Made by a program: the position numbers and the translations under genes. The notes under the pieces are model-generated. The model was not told the DNA's origin. It worked only from the letters and a program-made list of their open reading frames with translations, and ran no database searches. A DNA stretch of 64,000 nt from Morella rubra (Eukaryota > Streptophyta > Magnoliopsida > Fagales > Myricaceae), in the NCBI GenBank assembly GCA_003952965.2, contig CM025854.1, positions 30,646,883-30,710,882 on the forward strand, given 5' to 3'. Shown one piece after another: positions 24,277 through 33,359 of the stretch (its first letter is position 1; each line of letters opens with the position of its first letter).

Positions 24277-26310
24277 ATGGCTCAAATCAATAAGCTCGAG
24301 TTGAGAGCTTTGGTCTTGTTCATTTGGCCGCTTGTCTCCGTACTTGGACAGAACCTCATAAGTTGTGACACTACATCTCCAGATGCTTCTGGTTACAAGT
24401 GCAGTACTGGAAATGCCTCACAGAATCTGTGCGGCACGTTTGCAGTTCTTCGCACCAATTCCTACTTCTCATCTCTTTTCAACTTGAGCTTTTACTTGGG
24501 CATCAACCGTTTTGTGGTTGCGGAAGCAAATGGCCTTTCAGCAGAGACAGAATACCTTCCAGAGAATCAGCCTTTGTTGATTCCAATTGATTGTAGATGC
24601 AAAGGAGGTGTTTCGCAGGCTGAATTAACCAAAATTACCATAAAGGGGGAGAGCTTTTATGGCATCGCTGAATCTCTGCAGGGCCTGACAACCTGCAAAG
24701 CCATCCAAGAGAAGAACCCGGGAGTCTCACCGAGAGGTATTGGCAATAAACTAGAATTACTGATCCCACTCAGATGTGCCTGTCCTTCACCTGAAGCAAG
24801 TCCAAAGACGAGGCTTTTGCTGTCTTATCCAGTGAACCAAGGTGATACAATTTCTAACTTAGCCATTAGGTTCAACACTACTCCAGAAGCTATTATACTC
24901 GCAAATAACAAATCGTTGCAGACTTTTTCACCTGAAAGCCTAACTCCTTTAACGTCCCTTCTTATTCCAATTAATGGTGAGCCTAACCTTGGTCCTCTGG
25001 CAAAACGTCCTGTACCCGAATTGCATTTTCCAGAAACCAGTATCCCAGTAATTGTTCCTCACAAGCAAAAATCTATAATGTGGAATGTTGGTTTATATAT
25101 TGCGCTTGGTGGGGTTGCAGTTGGAGTGAGCATTGGTATTGCAGCGGCCTTTCTGGTGATCCGACTGAAGAAGAAGAAACAAAGATCCTGCAAGGCAGGA
25201 GACGTGGAGTTACAACAGCTTAGTCTCAGTGTAAGAACCACAAGTGAAAAGAAAGTCTCGTTTGAGGGATCTGAGGATCCTGTCGATAGTCGGATCATAG
25301 ATGCCACCCCCCGTAAGATTCTGGTTGACACGTATAGCGTTGAGGAGCTGAGAAGAGCAACCGAAGACTTCAATCCAAGTAATCACATCGAGGGATCTGT
25401 CTATCATGGTCGTCTAAGTGGGAAGAACCTGGCGATAAAATGCACACGACCAGAAACAATCTCAAAGGTTGAGTTTGGGCTGTTCCATGGTTCAATTCAC
25501 AATCACCCCAACATACTTAGGCTGCTGGGGACATGTTTGACCGAGAGTCCAGATTCCTTTTTGGTCTTTGAGTATGCCAAAAATGGGTCCTTGAAAGATT
25601 GGCTTCACGGTGGGTTGGCCATGAAGAACCAATTCATTGCCTCTTGCTATTGTTTCTTGACATGGAGCCAGCGGCTGAGGATCTGTCTCGATGTAGCCAT
25701 GGCCTTACACTACATGCACCATGTAATGAACCCGAGCTATGTTCACAGAGATGTGAAGAGTCGGAACATCTTTTTAGATGAAGAATTCAACGCAAAAATT
25801 GGTAACTTTGGCTTGGCAAGATGCATTGAAGAGGACACGGTGGATCCACAATTTTATTCGACCAACCCTGCCACCTGGAGTCTGGGCTATTTGGCTCCTG
25901 AATATGTTCACCAAGGTGTTATTTCCCCAAGAATTGATATGTTCGCTTATGGGGTGGTTTTGCTGGAGGTCTTATCAGGTCAAACGCCAATAAGCAGGCC
26001 AAATGCGAAGGGAGAAGGAAGTATTTGGCTCTCTGAGAAGATCAAGTTGATATTGCAGTCAGATGATGCAGATGAGCTGAGGGGCTGGATGGACAGTGCA
26101 ATGGGAGATAATTATTCATTTGATGCAGCTGTCACATTGGCCAGACTTGCAAGAGCTTGCGTAGAAGAAGACCCTGAATTGAGACCTAGCGCTGGAGAAG
26201 CAGTCGAGAAATTATCAAGATTGGTGCAAGAACTACCAGAAGGAGAGCGTCTGGTAATGTGTGAAAGCTCTTCCAAGCCTTTAGTGAAGGCCTCAGCAAA
26301 CAACCTATGA
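24277..26310 (+). CDS. LYK2: LysM receptor-like (pseudo)kinase LYK2
   Basis: Single-exon gene, 677 aa. Signal peptide residues 1-24 (ALVLFIWPLVSVLG), then a LysM ectodomain with CxC pairs at 106-108 (CRC) and 167-169 (CAC) separating the LysM units. A transmembrane helix spans about 272-294, followed by KKKK. The kinase-like domain starts near 353. Conserved: VAIK-type Lys388, HRD 490-492, APE 540-542. Degenerate: the Gly-rich loop is shortened to IEGSVYHG, and the DFG motif reads GNFG (509-512), losing the metal-binding Asp. The protein is therefore probably an inactive kinase acting as a co-receptor. The family binds chitin-like or lipochitooligosaccharide ligands; LYK2 ligands are not established from sequence. 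The LQQLSLSVRTTSEKKVSFEG juxtamembrane motif and the AMKNQFIASCYCF insert fit LYK2 rather than LYK4/5. The start at 24277 directly precedes the signal peptide. Confidence 0.93.
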   Translation: MAQINKLELRALVLFIWPLVSVLGQNLISCDTTSPDASGYKCSTGNASQNLCGTFAVLRTNSYFSSLFNLSFYLGINRFVVAEANGLSAETEYLPENQPLLIPIDCRCKGGVSQAELTKITIKGESFYGIAESLQGLTTCKAIQEKNPGVSPRGIGNKLELLIPLRCACPSPEASPKTRLLLSYPVNQGDTISNLAIRFNTTPEAIILANNKSLQTFSPESLTPLTSLLIPINGEPNLGPLAKRPVPELHFPETSIPVIVPHKQKSIMWNVGLYIALGGVAVGVSIGIAAAFLVIRLKKKKQRSCKAGDVELQQLSLSVRTTSEKKVSFEGSEDPVDSRIIDATPRKILVDTYSVEELRRATEDFNPSNHIEGSVYHGRLSGKNLAIKCTRPETISKVEFGLFHGSIHNHPNILRLLGTCLTESPDSFLVFEYAKNGSLKDWLHGGLAMKNQFIASCYCFLTWSQRLRICLDVAMALHYMHHVMNPSYVHRDVKSRNIFLDEEFNAKIGNFGLARCIEEDTVDPQFYSTNPATWSLGYLAPEYVHQGVISPRIDMFAYGVVLLEVLSGQTPISRPNAKGEGSIWLSEKIKLILQSDDADELRGWMDSAMGDNYSFDAAVTLARLARACVEEDPELRPSAGEAVEKLSRLVQELPEGERLVMCESSSKPLVKASANNL

Positions 26311-26809
26311 ATAGTCCATTGGCTTCAAAACAACTTCGAACCAGTAATTCTACTTCAAGGTCTGTTTTTTAAAGTTTTAGGTCCAGAGGTTTGTGGCCTC
26401 TTGATAAGGTCAGAGGGATCCTCCATATCTGCTTTTTTATTACGAACAAAAAATGCTGGTTTCTACTCTGTATTTTCTGTATCCAAGATAAGAAAGTGCT
26501 TTTGTTGTTCACGGAATCGACCGAAATTAGAAAAGCAACAAAGATCACTCTGTTGTGCGTTTTGTGTAAACATCTATTGAGCCTTCTTAATTACGATGGA
26601 GATCACCTACCCTGTATCACAACCGACTCAAGTGTCGGAAGGCGTTCTGGCTAGAGACAAAAAACAAGTGCCTTGGAGCATTTAGTTTACAGATAAGCTA
26701 TTCTTTATCCTCTGCCAAACGCCGATCTAGCAAAAATTCAGCAGGCCTGACCTTTTCCAGACAAATAGAAAACAGAATACCCCTCATTGTTATGGACCGT
26801 TATAAGTGA

Positions 26810-27664
26810 TGTTAAAAATATTAGAGTCCACATTGCTAAAGCAATGTAGGCTATTGAAATTAAAGGCTTATAAAAAGCTTCAATATAACCTCATCAAAAA
26901 TAAAAGTGAGAAAACAAATCTGTTTAGTTAGGTTTTCCCACAGTGGATGTAGGTCTATAGACCGAACCACTCAATATTTTGTCTTACTTATCTATTATCT
27001 CCTCTCTTAGTATAAATAATTTTTTATCAGTTAATTTTTTTTTTTTTATTTCTAACACTGTATCAGAGTCATTTCGATTGTGGCCCAATTTGGCTCATGC
27101 TGGCTAGCACCTTTATTGGCTTAGCTAGGCCTAGTTTAGGCCTAGTCCAGTTTGGCCTGATTTAGTTTTTTTTCTTTGGCATCATTCTGGCAACCTTCTG
27201 GCATCACCTCGGCATCAATCCGGCTACCTTTTGGCTTCAATCCGGCGACCTTCCGGCATCAATCCGGCGACTTTCTGGCTTCAGTTCGGTGACTTCTCGG
27301 CATCATTCTGGTGACCTTCCGGCACCACTCCTGCGACCTTTCGGCTTTTTTATTTTTTCTTGAATTATTTTTTGTAAGTTTAAACTCAACGTGGGTCCAC
27401 CTTGAGTTTGTGGGGGAGTGTTAAAAATATTAGAGTCTCACATTGCTAAAGCAATGTGGGCTATTGAAATCAAAGGCTTATAAAAAGCCTCAATGTAACC
27501 TCATCAAAAATATAAGTGAGAAAATAAATCTGTCCAGTTGGGTCTTCCCACAATGGATGTAGGTCTATAGACCAAATCACTTAAATCTTTTGTCTCACTT
27601 ATTTATTCTCTCCCTCTCTTAGTGTAAATAATTTTTTATCAGTTTAAATTTTTTATTTCTAACA
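26810..27664 (+). mobile_element. TRIM (terminal-repeat retrotransposon in miniature), complete
   Basis: Two direct LTRs, 26810-27057 (248 bp) and 27419-27664 (246 bp), both TGTTAAAAATATTAGAGTC...TTTCTAACA, flanked by 5-bp target duplications AGTGA (26805-26809 and 27665-27669). A primer-binding site resembling the tRNA-Met type (TGTATCAGAG) begins just after the 5' LTR, and a purine tract TGGGGGAG ends at the 3' LTR. The 361-bp interior has no gag or pol, so mobility would need proteins in trans. The LTRs differ at several positions, so the insertion is not very recent. Confidence 0.95.
27175..27345. repeat. Imperfect short tandem repeats inside the TRIM
   Basis: Successive roughly 20-23-bp units of the form GGCATCAATCCGGCGACCTT with variants (GGCTTCAATCCGG, GGCATCATTCTGGTGACC). 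They fill most of the TRIM interior. Confidence 0.8.
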
Positions 27665-27889
27665 AGTGACACGAAGGATGCAATGTTAAATGCACGAGAA
27701 ACACTTAAACTGAGCAATTACACTTGCCTTAAATTCTGGCAAATCTCTCGTTGTTAAGATGAGAAATCATGATATTAATAGTTTTTGGTGATCCCAGGTC
27801 GAAAAAGGAAAAAAACTGAAAAGAGGGACACAAGTTCAAGCCTGTCCCATGAATAAAACATATATCGTTGCTGGGGTTAAGGGTGAGTA

Positions 27890-28830
27890 AAACTTATGGT
27901 AAGAAGCGGAATTTTTGGTTCCACTTCAAATTCTGAAAATTCAGACGGAATTATCAAATTTGTTTGAATGTTTATTTTATAATCTAGATTTTGGTTAAAT
28001 GTTTACTTTTATTGTTTAATTTATGATGAATAATAGAAAAATCTTTCAAAAATTCGATTTAAAAAAATATTTTTAGTTGGCCCAAAAAAATATGTCCAAA
28101 AAAGCCCACATGCCGAACCAGAATTTTCGGTTTCGATTTTGAAAATTTCGATTCTATTTCACTAACAGAACAAAAAAATTGCATTTCGATGAATACCAGA
28201 ACAGAATCGAAATTGGTCATTCAAGTTTCATCTGTTTCGGTATTCATCCTTACTAGAGATTTGGTAGCTTTAGTTTGAATCATGTCATGAATCTAATTAC
28301 ATTATGTAGTCTATTCACTTGAGTAAAAACCTAGATATGACTTAAATTTTAACCGGACTATAAAAGAAAGCTAGCAGATCTTATAAAATGATCGAAAAAA
28401 TTACTAAATACTCCATGCTAAGCAGAGAGAGTGGTAGCAGATAAAGGTCTCCATTAAATATAAATTTTTACATGTTTCTTCGTCTGGCTCCAAGAGAGGA
28501 GGAGGAGAGGAGAGGAGAGGAGAGGAGAAGAGAAGAGTGTTCTGCTTTTTAACTAATTCTGATGTAAAAAATTTACTTGAGAAGATTTAGACCCACGACT
28601 TGGAATCCATAATGGACAGGTCATTAAGCCTATAAGCTATGGATTTTCTCAAGGTGAAATCAAAGCGGCATGTTCAAGCTCAATCACAATCAAGTTGGGA
28701 GTCGACCCACCCTCATCAAATATACGAAACTGGTACTGAAAAATAAAACGAAAAAAATGAAAGAAAGAAAGAATAAAACACAATCAAGCCAGAGGGCGAC
28801 ACATGGAGATAATTAATATGATGAACTGAG
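27890..28830. other. Intergenic between TRIM and CML
   Basis: AT-rich DNA without recognisable genes apart from the GA-rich microsatellite; it includes the 3' flank of the CML gene. Confidence 0.5.
28497..28537. repeat. GA-rich microsatellite
   Basis: Repeats of GAGGA/AGAGG units. Confidence 0.85.
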
Positions 28831-28838
28831 CATCTATA

Positions 28839-29261
28839 TCACAACATCATGGTCCTAAATTCATCAAAATTGAGAACCCCATCACCATTGAGATCAAATT
28901 GGGCGATCATTAACGTACACTGATCAACACTCTTGGACTCACCCAGTCTGCTAAGCATCCTCTTAAGACTCTTGGGTGTTATACAGCCACTACCATCCAT
29001 CTCATACATCTTAAACGCCTCCTTCAAATCGTTCACCTTCTCTTCCTCTCCCCCTCCTTCAATAAACCTCACGAAGTCATCAAAATCTAAAAAGCCATCT
29101 CCGTCCGAGTCGAGCAACTCCACCACCGCCTCTGCCTCCGCCAGCCTAAGCTCTCCACCTACCGCCTGCACACATTGTTGCAACTCAGAGGGTGAAATCT
29201 TCCCATCTGCGTTGCCATCAAAGTGATTGAACATACTCGTATATTGTGTGAGTTTGTCCAT
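28839..29261 (-). CDS. Calmodulin-like calcium-binding protein (CML31/38/40 group)
   Basis: Intronless, 140 aa, four EF-hands. EF1 DGNADGKISPSE and EF4 DLNGDGVLNFDE have all expected ligands. EF2 DSDGDGFLDFDD has Asp instead of Glu at position 12. EF3 reads EMDGSGCITPKS, with Glu at position 1 and Ser at position 12, and probably does not bind calcium. No acylation or targeting signal is visible, so it is likely a cytosolic or nuclear calcium sensor. Arabidopsis CML40 is the neighbour of LYK2, so this may be its orthologue. Group members are typically stress- or wound-induced; that cannot be read from sequence here. Confidence 0.92.
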   Translation of the reverse strand: MDKLTQYTSMFNHFDGNADGKISPSELQQCVQAVGGELRLAEAEAVVELLDSDGDGFLDFDDFVRFIEGGGEEEKVNDLKEAFKMYEMDGSGCITPKSLKRMLSRLGESKSVDQCTLMIAQFDLNGDGVLNFDEFRTMML

Positions 29262-29567
29262 TTTTCGAGTGGAAGTTCACACGCAACGAAAATATTATCT
29301 ATTGTGAATTGTAATCTTCGACGTATTAGAGGAGCTAGAGAGTTGGGAGCAAATATGCAGAAGAGAGAATTAGCAAGAGGAAGTACTTGCTGCTACAGAT
29401 CTACGAACGATCGATGTGCTCGAAACTAATACGAGAGGAACAAATCTCGGAATATTTTCCCACCTTCCTTGAGTCACAATAACAAACAGGTTATCGCGTT
29501 GGCAATGAATTATGAACTTCTCTGGAAGCAGAAACAGAACCTGTTTTCTTGTCAGGCAGGAGCGCTC

Positions 29568-29575
29568 TTATATAC
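29568..29575 (-). promoter_or_regulatory. Possible TATA box of the CML gene
   Basis: GTATATAAG on the minus strand about 305 bp upstream of the ATG; it would give a 5' leader of roughly 280 nt. Confidence 0.4.
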
Positions 29576-29599
29576 TTGAGATGCCGCGTGACGTGGGTT

Positions 29600-31915
29600 A
29601 CCAGGTACCTTGGGGGACGGTCCAAGGAAATTTCTTAAGCCCAAACCTTACCCTCACGCCGTCAAATATCTAGAAAAGTCAAATCTAAAAAATAAAAACC
29701 GCGGGTACGAATTTTCACAGGCTCTTTCCTTTTGCTATCTCCAAAGCAAAGTGGAAATTTTTTTTTTTTTAAAAAAAAATTTTTTCGTCACACGCAAAAA
29801 TATAGAATTACAGACGGCAAATCTGACGTAAACAACTAGAGTTGGATTAACTTTTGCCCACACGTTTTGGTTTCTATTTGTTTCTTAATTCTTCCTGTCT
29901 TTTTCAATCGCTTTTTAATTTTATTTTAATTTAAATGGTTTTTATTTTTGCAGACGGTTTAATCCACTGATTAATATAAATCCAAAAATAAGAATTTGAC
30001 GCCAACATTGCATGGCGCATGCGGAGAGTCGGAGACGTCTGAAATTGATTTCCGGAGTGGGAATGTGTCTTGTGAAAGGAATCAACGAAGAAGGAGCTTA
30101 GAAAGAAGAAAAAAAAATGGAGGAAGGAACAGGTATAATAGCTTTCAAATTGTTCAGAAGAAGAAGTCGCCGACTTTCAACGTTCTAGATGATGAGGCCT
30201 ACAACCGTCAAAACTACCTCAACCACCAATGACAAGAAGAACGTACGTACGGATCAAGGATGGTGGGACAGAAGAGACTAGAGAGGATGATCTTCCCCTG
30301 TTTCGATTCTACATTTTACTTGTGAAATTGTGATATGAGGAGCTTAAAGAAGCAGAGGTCTATTCTTATACTTTCTGAAGCCACTCACTCCTTGCGTACC
30401 TATTTGTAAGTCAAGCTGAGAAAAAACGTGGTAAAGATGTGAGATGAGTGCAACGTCTGGTGGCCGGTAAGCGAGAGTGAAGCATGCCCTTACGGTCAAT
30501 CAGTGAAGACAAGAAAAAAGAGGGACTTCATTTTCCCTTTTGTTCCATGCTTAATAGACTTCATTTTTTTTTTTTTTTAAAGGCGGAAGGGAGTGATCGC
30601 AATAGTCGACTCTTTTTAGGCGTGACCATAGTAATTTCTCCATTAGACATTACTATAAGAATCTCCATCCATTGAATAATGTCCAAATTTAGTTATAGCT
30701 ACACACTCTTGAATGGAGGACCATCATTACATATCCACAAGAGTGCAATTAATTTAGAGGCGAGGGATCCGATCTTCAGACCTCTCGCCACCACACTCGC
30801 TCTTGAATGTCCCTATTTTAAAATTTTCAAACCAAATTGTGCTATGAGATGGAACAATCATTTATTAATTTTCAAGAAGATCTATTTCTTTAAGCTCCCG
30901 TTGGTAAGTACACAAAAAATTTTATTTTTTTGTTACAAACACTTTTAAATAAATTTCAACATATTTTTCATTAAAAAAAATTCTATCAAAAATTTTATCT
31001 CACTTTTTTTCACAAACTTTAATAAAATTTACACAATTCTTAATCTTTTTGAGACATCGATAATGAATAATGAAGCGGGATGAATTTCTTCTCCACTATT
31101 GAATGTGAGGTTAGGGAATGGAAGAGGAACGTCGATCTAATTACATTTCTCAGTAGCAAATGCTGTTGCTAATCAATAGAGTTATTTTTATTTTTTATAT
31201 TCGGTTATTTTGCTATTATTCTGAAAAGAAATTTGGAACAAAAACCAATCCGCGTTGATAGCATTATAACAGCACGTCAAACCAGGGGCAGGGTTGAAAT
31301 AAGTTGAAAAAAAAAATTAACGGAAAAGCGAAGTGATATCATACCTTATGCATGCCCGCATCAATATATTAAGGTAACTAAAGTATTGCTACCCACGAAA
31401 ATAGCCAAACAGGGGTAGGAGGAAAATGATAACTCGTAATGTTTCGTCAATGCTGTGGTCCGTGCCCGTGGAGAGAAGGACACCATTAGGGGATAGCCCT
31501 ATCATATTTTAAAACGAGCTCTATCTTGATCTTTGACGGCCCGGCATTTGATTTGGAGGCTTTTTTCTTCTATATATCTATTATAAAGTTGGATTTTGGA
31601 GAAGCCCAGAAACGTTCCCAATTCCAAGCTCAGTTACCCCAATCAAAAGGGATAAAATTTGCATACAAAACGGGCCAGGATTGGGCCCAAGTTGCTGCCT
31701 GCCTAATTTTCTCATTTAGCACTATCTCCTTAGGTTTATCACGATTAATCCGTCCACCACATATAAGTGGTTAGCACTCACATGAAAAATATTTAACTGG
31801 AAACCCGCTACATAGAAATAAAATTGTTCTGAGAAACACCAAAAGGACAGCATTCTGAAGACAATGGGGGGGCCAATAACATAGTTACAATGTTTTTGCC
31901 GAGGACGTTGCAGTA
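29600..31915. other. Intergenic between CML and first DUF247 gene
   Basis: No gene supported. AT-rich. About 30900-31040 carries repeated 'CACAAACTT(T/C)AA(T/C)A' style sequence similar to 56100-56240, probably a dispersed repeat. Other open frames are short and motif-free. Confidence 0.5.
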
Positions 31916-33187
31916 TTAATTTTTTATGGTATACCAAGTTTGTAGGAAGGAGAGGATCAATAGGATAACAGCAGCCAATGTGGAGAGAATAGCCCACGGA
32001 GTGTTGAAATAATTGCGCACAAGCACCGAACGCCACCTAGGCCACCTACGCTGGCAATATCTGTTCACTTGGTTGCAAAGGCTTCCGTAATAGAATTCTT
32101 GAACAAATGCATTGTGGTAAAGCTTGTTGAAGAACCGAATCGAATCCTCTGGATTCAACCAATTATCAACAATCTCGTTCTCGCAGAGTATGTCCAAGTC
32201 ATTGGTCGTGTTGATGAGGTTGTCCATAAATATTGCGTAAGAAGTCAATCTGCCTTCACAACCAGGATGACATTGTTCGTAGGCAATAAGATTTCGAAAA
32301 ATATCATCTGATATCTCATGGACCAACAGTGGAGGGATTTTCAGAATCCCTTCGCTAAATTCTATGTCCAAGATGCTCTCAGACGTGCCCTTCCTGAATT
32401 TGACTCCGGCCTCCACTAGCGTTGTGACTGAAGGAATCAGTCTCCATTGTGATTTGCACTCTTCCTTTGCAGTAAACGAAATCAACCATTTTCTCAGCAA
32501 ATCAACAACATGCTTGACGTCTTGGATAGGCAGAATCTTAGAAGGTGGTGGCGCAATTGAGAAACTGACCCGCATAAACCGTACGGCAAGTTGAGTTAGG
32601 GGCTCGTTGTGTCTCGGCTCCATGGTCATGTTGAACAGCCGCTCAAGCACATTCCAAGGTACTTGGTTTTCTACCAATATCAAGTCATGGTATAGAAATT
32701 GAAGCATAGAGGAGGCGGTAAAGATAGGGTCATCTTTCTCTCTAAGTTCCTCGTAAGCACCCTTGCGGAACACCTCAATAATGAAGCAGCCATCAATTAC
32801 CAACATTTTCACAAATTCCTCAGACGTGTAATTAATTGGTTCGCCGTAATACTCGCGAGCTTCTTTCTCTACAGCTTTGATGGAGGCGATGAAATCAACC
32901 AGCATTTCCTTCCTTGTCTCCCATCGAGATAATCGAGAAATAAGGCCTCTCAAATACATAGCTTTAATGTTTTCTGTGGCTTTCAGTTTTAGATGGCCAT
33001 GGTGGAGAGGGCCGAAGGAAAATGCAGCAGGGATAAAAGCTTTTTCCTTTTGCCTCTGGATTGTGTTGGGGGTTTTGAAGATGCAACACTTGGGAGACAA
33101 GGGAAGCAAATCGTGGGACATCGTATCTTCAATTGAAGATGCCAACCCTTCAATGTTGATTGCGACACTCCCTCCATTCACATCCAT
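31916..33187 (-). CDS. DUF247 / UPF0481 family protein, intact
   Basis: Uninterrupted 423-aa frame. Family signatures in order: KCCIFKTP, AFSFGPLHHG (about 55-64), the central MLVIDGCFIIEVFRK, FLYHDLILVENQVPW, ESILDIEF, YEQCHPG, the LTSYAIFMDNLINT block, NWLNPEDSIRFFNKL, and the WPRWR motif before a C-terminal transmembrane helix (about 396-418, ending FLQTWYTIKN). The protein is thus predicted to be tail-anchored or type II, with most of it on one face of the membrane. Biochemical function is unknown; DUF247 genes act as self-incompatibility determinants in grasses, which cannot be transferred to this locus. A leader motif at 33902-33924 may be its first, non-coding exon. Confidence 0.95.
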   Translation of the reverse strand: MDVNGGSVAINIEGLASSIEDTMSHDLLPLSPKCCIFKTPNTIQRQKEKAFIPAAFSFGPLHHGHLKLKATENIKAMYLRGLISRLSRWETRKEMLVDFIASIKAVEKEAREYYGEPINYTSEEFVKMLVIDGCFIIEVFRKGAYEELREKDDPIFTASSMLQFLYHDLILVENQVPWNVLERLFNMTMEPRHNEPLTQLAVRFMRVSFSIAPPPSKILPIQDVKHVVDLLRKWLISFTAKEECKSQWRLIPSVTTLVEAGVKFRKGTSESILDIEFSEGILKIPPLLVHEISDDIFRNLIAYEQCHPGCEGRLTSYAIFMDNLINTTNDLDILCENEIVDNWLNPEDSIRFFNKLYHNAFVQEFYYGSLCNQVNRYCQRRWPRWRSVLVRNYFNTPWAILSTLAAVILLILSFLQTWYTIKN

Positions 33188-33359
33188 ATATGTATATGTT
33201 GATTACACCTCTTTGGAATCATAAAAAAAGGACAAAAGAGAGAAATGAAAAGTCAAACAAAAGAGACGTCAATTGCAAAACAATGACATCAAAATTTAAA
33301 CTGATCACAGATTCACAAAGATAACAGTGTAACATTCTTTCTTAAAAAAATGTAAAAAA

